A stretch of 64,000 nt of DNA from Avanaerovorax sp964442135 (lineage in GTDB: Bacteria > Bacillota > Clostridia > Peptostreptococcales > Anaerovoracaceae): positions 57,922 through 121,921 of the forward strand of contig CAYTYN010000001.1 in the NCBI GenBank assembly GCA_964442135.1, written 5' to 3'. Position 1 is the stretch's first letter; each line of letters begins with the position of its first letter. The notes under the pieces were generated by a model. The model was not told the origin of the DNA and made no database searches. It was given only the letters and a program-made list of their open reading frames with translations. Shown piece after piece: positions 26,292 to 33,857 of this stretch. The position numbers and the translations under genes were made by a program.

Positions 26292-27523
26292 ATCTCAGCC
26301 TCTCTAATACGCTTTTGTATGCACTCGCATCGCCCCCCCGTCTCATTGATACCGGTGTCGTTGCATTTAGGGCAGGCGTATCTTATCTCTGTGTAATCTA
26401 TGTCAAAATCGTTCTCAGCCAACAGATATGCTCTGTTTGCCTGTAAGGTATCCATTTTCTGCCTCAGCTCTCCGGTGTCCTCCCCGGATTCTTTTCGGAT
26501 GATGGCTTTGGAAAGCCTTATGCCGATGGAACTCATCTCATCATCTATCTTCTTTATTTCAGGTATTTTCTCATACACCTCTTCAAGACGTTCTCTCGCT
26601 TCTTCCGCCTTCTTCTCTCTGAGATAGTCGTAGAATCTGTTCAGGACAGATGTGGTTACCGTAGTATGGGCGTTTACGTCCATACCTGTTTCATCCGCCC
26701 TTTCCTTCCAATTACGTATGATCTTATTTATATAGTTGAAATTAGGATTGGATATGCCCGTAGTTCTGGAGCACGCTTCCCGAACCTTTTCCATGGAAAG
26801 TCCGTATTCGTCGAACCACACGTCCATCATGTTCATCTCGAACTCAGTGGGGTTTCTCGACAGACCGAGCATTTTTATGACTGTCCGGTATCTGCCGTAA
26901 CGGTCGTCCGTGTCAGACAGATATTCTTCCACGTCTTCCTCTGTGGTCAGCCCTTTTTCCGTCCAGCTGCGGACTATCTTTCCGATATACCGGATGTTGT
27001 CCTTCTTCCTGGACAGGCTGTACTTCACCGCTGCCGATATCACATGGGGGGAAGCGCCTATCTCGCTTATCCACTCTGCTATCTCACGAAGCTCTGAGGA
27101 CGACAGACTTCTTCCCAAGTCGGCCTCTACATCCTGATACATCCTCCTTATGTCCTCATCTACCGTATCCCCTTTACCGTCTCCGTCTTTACTGTTTTCG
27201 TCCTGAGCCGGCTCGTGATAGAACTGCTCCCTCAGGTTCAAAAGCTCCACTCGGTATTCCCCGTCCGCGCCCCTTCTTCTCCTGAGCACACCCACCGATT
27301 CCCAAAACTCCCACGCCTGCGCTATCTTATCTATGCTGACGCCAAGCTGGGAAGCCATAAGCTCGTCAGAAATATCCAGTCCATGCTCCGCACACATCTG
27401 GGCGTATATGTATGCCTTTAGACAGTCGCCGGAGGCCATAGGCATGTATTCACCTATGAAGAGATTATCGATTCTCGTATCCAAAAGATATATATCTCTG
27501 CCCTTTTCTCTCGAAAAATTCAT
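26261..27523 (-). CDS. DnaD-family primosome protein with DnaC/DnaI-like zinc C terminus
   Basis: A 420-residue replication protein. Residues about 20-100 are a DnaD-type winged helix, 122-192 and 208-275 are two tandem DnaD/DnaB2-type domains (second ends NFNYINKIIRNWKER). After a linker, 300-372 form a coiled coil and 377-410 hold DYTEIRYACPKCNDTG with a C384-x2-C387-x11-C399-x-C401 zinc site. That coiled-coil plus zinc module matches, from memory, the N-terminal part of clostridial DnaC/DnaI-type helicase loaders, but no AAA+ domain follows. It starts 11 bp after dnaB, which supports a helicase-loading role. Confidence 0.85.
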   Translation of the reverse strand: MNFSREKGRDIYLLDTRIDNLFIGEYMPMASGDCLKAYIYAQMCAEHGLDISDELMASQLGVSIDKIAQAWEFWESVGVLRRRRGADGEYRVELLNLREQFYHEPAQDENSKDGDGKGDTVDEDIRRMYQDVEADLGRSLSSSELREIAEWISEIGASPHVISAAVKYSLSRKKDNIRYIGKIVRSWTEKGLTTEEDVEEYLSDTDDRYGRYRTVIKMLGLSRNPTEFEMNMMDVWFDEYGLSMEKVREACSRTTGISNPNFNYINKIIRNWKERADETGMDVNAHTTVTTSVLNRFYDYLREKKAEEARERLEEVYEKIPEIKKIDDEMSSIGIRLSKAIIRKESGEDTGELRQKMDTLQANRAYLLAENDFDIDYTEIRYACPKCNDTGINETGGRCECIQKRIREAEIWQKENGIRN

Positions 27524-27534
27524 ATTATCCTCTT

Positions 27535-28854
27535 CTACGCCTTATCGCTGAACATAGTGTACCGAGATACCCATGAAAGCTCTATTCTTCCCACAGCTCC
27601 GCTCCTGTGCTTGGCTATGTTTACTTCGCATATGCCCGGCTTATCGGTATTTTCGTTGTAGACCTCGTCTCTGTAGAGAAACATAACTATGTCCGCGTCC
27701 TGCTCGATGGCTCCCGATTCCCTGAGATCTGACAGAACCGGTCGGTGATCCCCTCTCAGCTCCGGCCCTCTGGAAAGCTGGGAAAGTACGATCACAGGAC
27801 AGTCCATCTCTCTGGCCAAAAGCTTCAGCTGTCTGGAAAGGGTGCTTATCTCCTGCTGTCTGTTATCGCTGCTGCCGTCTCCATGCATGAGCTGAAGATA
27901 ATCCACGATGACGAGATCCAGACCCTTTTCCGTTTTAAGCCTCCTGCACTTGTTCTTCATCTCCAATATGCTGACTTCCGGAGTGTCGTCTATGTATATG
28001 TTGGTGGTTCCCAAGGAATCGTAGGCAAGAGCCAGACTTTCCCAATCGTTGCTCTTAATGTCTCCCGTCTTAAGCTTTTGCATCTCGACCTTAGATTCCA
28101 TGGACAAAAGCCTTTGGCTCAGCTCTACCTTCGCCATCTCAAGGCTGAAAATGAGCACCGTAGCCTTGGCCTTTTTCGCCGCGTTAAGGGCGATGTTCAG
28201 GGCGAAGGCCGTCTTCCCCATGGAAGGCCTGGCGGCTATTATTATCATATTGGATTTCTGAAGTCCCGTGGTTTCCCGATCCAGCTCCCGATATCCGGTA
28301 GTCAGGCCGGTAATCCCTCCTTCCGCCTGGATAGCCCTGTCTATTATTTCCATGTTCTCTACGAGTACCTCTGATATGGGCAGATAATCCCGGCTCTGTC
28401 TTCGCTGACCTATTTCGAAGATCTTCTGCTCCGCATGGTCTAAGAGGATTGCCGGATCGCTGCTTTCTCCAAAGGCCTTCTCTCTTATGTCGTCAGAGGC
28501 GTTTATCAACATTCTGAGAGACGACTTCTCCGCCACTATTTTGGCATAGCCCGCTCCGTTGGCCGCAGACGGTACCTCTGACGCCAGAGACGCCACGTAG
28601 ACCCTTCCTCCCGCCGCTTCCAGGGAATTCCTCTTCTTAAGCTCATCACATACCGTTACTATATCTACGTTCACACTTTCTCTGAACAGATCTGCCATGA
28701 CGCTGAATATTTCCTTATGGGCAGGATCGTAAAAATCCTCAGGCCTTACGATCTCAAGGACTTCCGACAAGGCGTCTCTGCTCAGCATAGCGGCGCCGAG
28801 CACTGACTGCTCGGCATCCTTATTGTGTGGAGGTATTCGCTCTGATTTTGCCAT
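27535..28854 (-). CDS. dnaB: Replicative DNA helicase DnaB (DnaC of Bacillus)
   Basis: A 439-residue hexameric helicase. N-terminal primase-binding domain (about 1-150) starting PPHNKDAEQSVLGAAMLS, then a RecA core with Walker A IIAARPSMGKTAFALN, Walker B LVIVDYLQLM and VIVLSQLSRGPELR. Complete. No intein. It is followed at once by the DnaD-like gene and preceded by rplI, 35 bp away. Confidence 0.97.
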   Translation of the reverse strand: MAKSERIPPHNKDAEQSVLGAAMLSRDALSEVLEIVRPEDFYDPAHKEIFSVMADLFRESVNVDIVTVCDELKKRNSLEAAGGRVYVASLASEVPSAANGAGYAKIVAEKSSLRMLINASDDIREKAFGESSDPAILLDHAEQKIFEIGQRRQSRDYLPISEVLVENMEIIDRAIQAEGGITGLTTGYRELDRETTGLQKSNMIIIAARPSMGKTAFALNIALNAAKKAKATVLIFSLEMAKVELSQRLLSMESKVEMQKLKTGDIKSNDWESLALAYDSLGTTNIYIDDTPEVSILEMKNKCRRLKTEKGLDLVIVDYLQLMHGDGSSDNRQQEISTLSRQLKLLAREMDCPVIVLSQLSRGPELRGDHRPVLSDLRESGAIEQDADIVMFLYRDEVYNENTDKPGICEVNIAKHRSGAVGRIELSWVSRYTMFSDKA

Positions 28855-28889
28855 GATTCACTCCCCTTTTGCCGTGATCCTACCGCCTG

Positions 28890-29336
28890 TCACTCTTCTG
28901 TGATTTCCACGCTGAGGGTTGCCTTAACCCCTTGGTAGAGCTTTACTTCCACGTCAAAGCGGCCGATATGCTTGATGGCTCCGTTTATCTGAATCTTCTT
29001 CTTATCTATATTGACGTCCAGCTGCTCAGAGGCGGCGTCGGCCACATCCTTAGACGTAATAGAGCCGAAAAGCCTTCCCCCTTCTCCGGCTTTAGACCTT
29101 ATGACCACCTTCTTTTCCGCCAGCTCAGCCGCAAGCTTCTCCGCGGCGGCTTTCTCCTCCGCTGCCTTCTGAGCCATGATGGCCTTCTGCTTTTCCAGAC
29201 TGCGAACGTTGCCTTCTGTGGCCTCCACCGCATATCCCTTAGGGATCAGCATGTTTCGCGCGTAGCCGTCGCTGACCTTTACCACTTCTCCGGCTTTTCC
29301 CGTTCCCTTTACATCTCTCTTAAGTATTACTATCAT
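28890..29336 (-). CDS. rplI: 50S ribosomal protein L9
   Basis: A 148-residue large-subunit protein. Family start MIVILKRDVKGTGKAGEVVKVSDGYARN is intact, then the long connecting helix (KAAEEKAAAEKLAAEL) and the C-terminal domain. I start at 29336 because that methionine matches the family; a further start 15 bp upstream adds MEREK. Confidence 0.96.
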   Translation of the reverse strand: MIVILKRDVKGTGKAGEVVKVSDGYARNMLIPKGYAVEATEGNVRSLEKQKAIMAQKAAEEKAAAEKLAAELAEKKVVIRSKAGEGGRLFGSITSKDVADAASEQLDVNIDKKKIQINGAIKHIGRFDVEVKLYQGVKATLSVEITEE

Positions 29337-29357
29337 TTTTTCTCTCTCCAAACCTGC

Positions 29358-31109
29358 CTATATGTCAGCAGTCATCTTTCGTACTTTCTCTATGACTTCC
29401 TCGGGAGAACAACCCACCTGAGCTCCCGCCGTAGTCAGGTGTCCTCCTCCGCCGATCTTTTCCATTATGATCTGCACATTGACCTCTCCCAGAGATCTGG
29501 CGCTGACGCATGTCTTCCCTCTGTCGCTTCTTCCCGCAACGAAGGCCGCCTTAATCCCCTTTATATTCAGAAGCTCATCCGCTACCTGGGCATTTATCAC
29601 CTGAGCATCCTGATTATTACCTTCGCACACGGACACAGCCACACCGTTATCGTAAAACTCAGCTGCGGCTATGCACTTGGCTCTGATCCTGAAATCCTCC
29701 AGATCGGTCTGGAACAGCCTCTTTACCTCCGTGGTGTCGGCTCCGGATCTTCTCAGCCAAGCTGCGGCTTCAAAGGTTCTCACCCCGGTCTTTACGGCGA
29801 ATCTATTGGTATCTATATACATTCCCGCCAAAAGGGCTTCAGCCTCCAGCTTTATAAGGGTTTTCTTACCTCCTGTGTACTGAAGCATTTCCGTAACCAG
29901 CTCCGCCGTAGAGGACGCATAGCTCTCTATGTATGACAAAACTGTTCTTTCTATGCTGTCTGCCGCTTTCCTATGATGATCTATAACCACTATTCTTTCC
30001 GTCAGGTCTAACAGCTCAGGCTTTTCCAGAAAGCTCGGCCTGTGTGTATCTAAAATAACCAGCAGAGTATCCTTGGTTATCATCTTTTTTGCCCTCTCCG
30101 TAGAGATAAAGCTGTAGTTTTCCGTACTCTTTGCCTGGGTGAATATGGCGTGGAGGGAGTCTGTCACCTCGTCTATCACTATGTGAGCTTCCGTACCGTT
30201 TATGGCACACATCCTGTAAATACCTAAGGATGAGCCGAAAGCATCCATATCCGCCGCCTTGTGTCCCATGATGAAAACCTGGTTAGACTGGTTTATGAGC
30301 TGAGTCAAAGCGTGACCGACTATACGTGATTTCCCTTTATTCCCCTTCTCTACGGTCTGGTTCTTACCGCCGTAATACTGTATTTTACCGCCGTTTTTAA
30401 CGACGGCCTGATCTCCTCCTCTTCCAAGGGCCAGCTCTAAAGCCGCTAAGGAGAACTCCTCTGTTTCAAGGACGTTCCTTCCTCCTATACCCAGTCCGAT
30501 GCTCAGACTGGCGGGAAAGTCAGCCTTAGTCTCTATCTCCCGCACTTCATCCAGAATATTGAACCTGCTGTCCACTATTTGCTTTGCGTACATGTGATGA
30601 ATATAGCTCATGTACGATGTATTCTGTACCTTGGTGACCGAACCCTCGAATTTAGCGAACCATTTCCTCACAATGGAATCTATTTTAGCCGCTATGGCCA
30701 TGCCTATCTCCGGAGATACGTTAGCGATCACCTCGTCGTAATTATCTATATTCACATGGCATACACATATCTTCTCATCATCGTATTTAGCTTTCAGACT
30801 TTCGAAGGCGGTGTCGTCTATGAAGAAAACCCGGTATACCGTCTCCTCATCCTCCCTCACCTTCTCGACCAAAAGCCTGAAGTTTTTTCCGTTCCTGTTG
30901 ACGAGAACCCTTTTGCCTTCCGCCGCTTCTGCCAGCTGGGGCAGCTTAACTCCGGCAACGGCAAAAAAGTCGCTGTCTGTTATACCGCTGTATATGAATA
31001 CCTCTCCAATGTTTTCATTGGCCTTAGTGATTTTTCCTTTGGAATTTACTTCACAGATCGGAAGCGGAACATCTAAAGAAGATAGTTTTTCTATAATAAC
31101 TTCTGACAT
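29358..31109 (-). CDS. GdpP-like DHH/DHHA1 c-di-AMP phosphodiesterase lacking membrane segments
   Basis: A 583-residue relative of GdpP/YybT, the enzyme that degrades c-di-AMP. Order: PAS-like (about 10-100), degenerate GGDEF (110-250), DHH domain with GHKAADMDAFGSS, VILDTHRPS and VIDHHRKAADS, and DHHA1 ending GGGGHLTTAGAQ. Canonical proteins begin with two membrane helices; here none is present, and an in-frame TGA lies three codons before the first possible ATG. I choose the ATG at 31109 (AGAGGA 6 nt upstream) over 31115, which would touch the Shine-Dalgarno. Probably a soluble form. Confidence 0.87.
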   Translation of the reverse strand: MSEVIIEKLSSLDVPLPICEVNSKGKITKANENIGEVFIYSGITDSDFFAVAGVKLPQLAEAAEGKRVLVNRNGKNFRLLVEKVREDEETVYRVFFIDDTAFESLKAKYDDEKICVCHVNIDNYDEVIANVSPEIGMAIAAKIDSIVRKWFAKFEGSVTKVQNTSYMSYIHHMYAKQIVDSRFNILDEVREIETKADFPASLSIGLGIGGRNVLETEEFSLAALELALGRGGDQAVVKNGGKIQYYGGKNQTVEKGNKGKSRIVGHALTQLINQSNQVFIMGHKAADMDAFGSSLGIYRMCAINGTEAHIVIDEVTDSLHAIFTQAKSTENYSFISTERAKKMITKDTLLVILDTHRPSFLEKPELLDLTERIVVIDHHRKAADSIERTVLSYIESYASSTAELVTEMLQYTGGKKTLIKLEAEALLAGMYIDTNRFAVKTGVRTFEAAAWLRRSGADTTEVKRLFQTDLEDFRIRAKCIAAAEFYDNGVAVSVCEGNNQDAQVINAQVADELLNIKGIKAAFVAGRSDRGKTCVSARSLGEVNVQIIMEKIGGGGHLTTAGAQVGCSPEEVIEKVRKMTADI

Positions 31110-31308
31110 ATCCATTCCTCTTCAGTTAACATCCATTCGCATATCGTTACCTGATCCCGTCTCCGGAATCATAAACGGTAACTCAAATTATACCACGAGC
31201 CTCTTCTCTCAAGGTGTTGTTTTTGTGTATTATTTTCCGTGCCCCAACCTACAGCAAGAAAGGTCAAGGGGTGATTTGTAATTTTTTCCCATTAACCTTT
31301 CGCTTATT
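31110..31308. promoter_or_regulatory. Intergenic region upstream of the gdpP-like gene
   Basis: On the minus strand a TATAAT (31187-31192) lies about 80 bp before the gdpP-like start; a TTGAGA sits 14 bp upstream of it, which is short spacing, so the promoter call is weak. No terminator for parB is evident. A parS-like site lies at the far end within parB. Confidence 0.4.
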
Positions 31309-32229
31309 TTATATGGGTTTCACGTGAAACATATGCTGATTTCCCACAGTTTTCAACTGTTCTATGATCCTGTTAAGCTCGTCGTCACTGTAGTATTCTA
31401 TTTCAATCCTGCCTTTTTTTCCGGTGGTGTTGATGATTACTCTGGTACCGAATATCTCTCTCAGGTCATTTTCGACCCTGACTGTATCCGGACTCTTTGC
31501 GTCCTTTGCCGTTCTCTTCTTCGGCCTGTTCAGCTTTATCACCAGTTTTTCCACATCTCTTACAGACAGGCCCTCCTTCCATGCTCTCTCCGTAATCTCG
31601 ATCTGTTTCTCCGGCTCAGGTACGCTTACTACAGCTCTGGCGTGACCTGCTGTGATCTTCCCCTCAGAGACCATCTGCCTGATCTCCTCCGGAAGCTTGA
31701 GAAGTCTCAGAGCGTTGGTTATGTACGGTCTGCTCTTGCTCACGCTCTTCGCTACCTGTTCCTGAGTAAATCCATAGGTTTTTATCATCTGGTTTATCCC
31801 CAGCGCCTCTTCTATAGGATCCAAATCCTCCCGCTGCATATTTTCGATGATTGCTACGACAATGTTCTCCTCGTCGGTAAACTCCCGAACGATACACGGC
31901 ACCTGAGTAAGCTCCGCGGCTCTTGCAGCGCGCCATCTCCGCTCGCCTGCCACTATCTCGTAAAAAGCTCCCTTTTTACGAACCACCAGAGGCTGGATTA
32001 TTCCGTGCTCTGTTATGGAATCGGCGAGCTCCTTTATCCTCTCTTCGTCGAACTTCTTTCTCGGCTGATCCTTGTTCGGTCTTATGTCGTTAATATTTAC
32101 GTATATTATTGCGTTTTCCTCCGGGGAGCTCTGGCCGTCTTTTTCGGCGTCCTCCCTGTTTACAGGAACGGTGTCCGCTATAAGGGCGTCCAATCCTCTT
32201 CCCAGTCCGCTCTTCCTCTGCCTTGCCAT
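31309..32229 (-). CDS. parB: Chromosome partitioning protein ParB (Spo0J)
   Basis: A 306-residue CTPase clamp that loads at parS. It has the N-terminal ParA-stimulating region (GLGRGLDALI), the ParB catalytic core with RPNKDQPRK and GERRWRAARAA, the helix-turn-helix SKSRPYITNALRLLKLP and a C-terminal dimer domain. Its last residues (MFHVKPI) are encoded by a parS-like sequence. Confidence 0.96.
   Translation of the reverse strand: MARQRKSGLGRGLDALIADTVPVNREDAEKDGQSSPEENAIIYVNINDIRPNKDQPRKKFDEERIKELADSITEHGIIQPLVVRKKGAFYEIVAGERRWRAARAAELTQVPCIVREFTDEENIVVAIIENMQREDLDPIEEALGINQMIKTYGFTQEQVAKSVSKSRPYITNALRLLKLPEEIRQMVSEGKITAGHARAVVSVPEPEKQIEITERAWKEGLSVRDVEKLVIKLNRPKKRTAKDAKSPDTVRVENDLREIFGTRVIINTTGKKGRIEIEYYSDDELNRIIEQLKTVGNQHMFHVKPI
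31316..31331. promoter_or_regulatory. parS: parS-like site within the parB 3' end
   Basis: GGTTTCACGTGAAACA differs from the Bacillus parS consensus by one base at the first position. It lies in the last codons of parB. Confidence 0.85.
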
Positions 32230-32232
32230 CGT

Positions 32233-33003
32233 CTACTCAGCCTCCCGCCTGAGAAATTCTTCCGCAAACTCGATGTATGCCTCAGCTCCTCTTGAATTGG
32301 GATCGTATTCCGTAATAGCCATACCGAAGCTGGGAGCCTCCGCAAGCCTTATATTTCTCGGTATTACTGTGGAATAAACCTTAGAGCCGAAATACTTCTT
32401 TACCTCCTGTACCACCTGAATGGAAAGATTGGTTCTCCCGTCGAACATGCTCAGTATTACGCCCTCGATCTCCAGCTTCGGATTCAGGCTCTTCTTTACC
32501 AGCTCGATGGTGCTTACCAGCTGACTCACTCCCTCCAGAGCGTAGAATTCACACTGAATAGGCACTAGGACGCTTTCCACCGCTGTAAGGGAATTGATAG
32601 TTAAAATTCCCAGAGAAGGCGGGCAGTCGATGAAAATATAGTCGTAGCTGTCCTTTATGGCGTCCATTGCCGCTCTCAGCTTTTTTTCCCTGCCCTTCAC
32701 CTGGGCCAGTTCCACTTCGGCGCCTGCCAAATCCACACTGGCGGGTATTATATCCAGATTTTCCACATTCGTATGAATTATCGCTTTTGTTGTATCGAAA
32801 TCCTCCTCTACCATAAGGTCGTACATGGTATATTCCAGATCACGCTTCTGTATTCCTATTCCGCTGGTAGTATTTCCCTGAGGGTCTATGTCCAGCATGA
32901 GTACTCTTTTACCTTTGAGAGTTAGGCTGGCGGCGAGATTTATGTTAGTGGTGGTCTTCCCTACTCCACCCTTTTGGTTAAATATAGCGATTGACTTTCC
33001 CAA
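32233..33003 (-). CDS. parA: Chromosome partitioning ATPase ParA (Soj)
   Basis: A 256-residue deviant Walker ATPase: IFNQKGGVGKTTTNINLAASL, DIDPQGNTTSGIG and FIDCPPSLGILTINSL. It acts with ParB on origin segregation and DnaA control. The stop is 3 bp from the parB ATG, so the pair is coupled. Confidence 0.97.
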   Translation of the reverse strand: MGKSIAIFNQKGGVGKTTTNINLAASLTLKGKRVLMLDIDPQGNTTSGIGIQKRDLEYTMYDLMVEEDFDTTKAIIHTNVENLDIIPASVDLAGAEVELAQVKGREKKLRAAMDAIKDSYDYIFIDCPPSLGILTINSLTAVESVLVPIQCEFYALEGVSQLVSTIELVKKSLNPKLEIEGVILSMFDGRTNLSIQVVQEVKKYFGSKVYSTVIPRNIRLAEAPSFGMAITEYDPNSRGAEAYIEFAEEFLRREAE

Positions 33004-33092
33004 TTTTGTACCTCCTGTTGTATATAAAATCTCCTTCGAATATTATATAACAGTCCCTGATATTTTGCTACAGTTTTACAAAAAAACAGAGA

Positions 33093-33108
33093 TGTTTCAC
33101 GTGAAACA
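33093..33108. promoter_or_regulatory. parS: parS site between rsmG and parA
   Basis: TGTTTCACGTGAAACA is an exact match to the Bacillus/Clostridium parS consensus, inside a 20-bp palindrome (33091-33110). About 6.5 kb from the dnaA-side origin. Confidence 0.95.
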
Positions 33109-33134
33109 TCTCCCAAGGACAGCTGTTTTCTGCT

Positions 33135-33857
33135 CTAGAGGGGCATTTTCGAAGGCGTTCCGGCCTTCCTCGGGTAGGCCTTCGGTGTGGGTGTTTCTTT
33201 TTTGATTACGATCAAAATATGGTTCAGTTCTCCTACCGAACAATCGACAATTCTGTCCACCTTCCCTCCCAGCTTCTCGAGAGCTGAACGGGACGACTCG
33301 ATCTCTTCCCTTCCTTCAGGGCCTTTGTAGGCTATGAGGGTTCCTCCCACCTTGACGAAGGGAAGACAGTATTCCAGCAGAACCGGCAGCGATGCTACGG
33401 CTCGGGAAACGCATAGATCGAAGGAATCTCTGAATTCCGGCTTCCTGCCCAGATCCTCCGCTCTGCCGTGAACAGTGGATATGTTTTCTATATGGCATTT
33501 TTCAGCCAGCGCGTCTATGATCTTCAGCCTCTTTGCCAGGGAATCCGCCAGTATGAACTCCTTCTCGGGACATAGGGCGGCCAGAGGCACTCCCGGAAAG
33601 CCTCCTCCCGTTCCCACATCTATGATCCGGTAAGCTGACTTAAATTCCGGCAGCAGAGCAGCCTCAAAGCTGTCGAGATAATGCTTTATCAAGAATTCGT
33701 CCCGGTCTTTTATGGCTGTAAGGTTTACTCTCTCGTTCCGGTCCAGAATCCCTTCCATGTATTCCACCAGCTTCGAGGCGATCTCAGGACCTTCGGCAAA
33801 TCCCATTTCATCGATTTTTTCCCGTAGAAGGGAGGTGCATTTTTCTCTGTCATCCAT
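33135..33857 (-). CDS. rsmG: 16S rRNA (guanine-527 N7)-methyltransferase
   Basis: A 240-residue AdoMet methyltransferase (GidB). IIDVGTGGGFPGVPLAALCP binds AdoMet, and NLTAIKDRDEFLIKHYLDS and FDLCVSRAVASL are conserved. The start overlaps the mnmG stop by 1 bp. A short extra C-terminal tail (TPKAYPRKAGTPSKMPL) is the usual ending of the family. Confidence 0.96.
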   Translation of the reverse strand: MDDREKCTSLLREKIDEMGFAEGPEIASKLVEYMEGILDRNERVNLTAIKDRDEFLIKHYLDSFEAALLPEFKSAYRIIDVGTGGGFPGVPLAALCPEKEFILADSLAKRLKIIDALAEKCHIENISTVHGRAEDLGRKPEFRDSFDLCVSRAVASLPVLLEYCLPFVKVGGTLIAYKGPEGREEIESSRSALEKLGGKVDRIVDCSVGELNHILIVIKKETPTPKAYPRKAGTPSKMPL

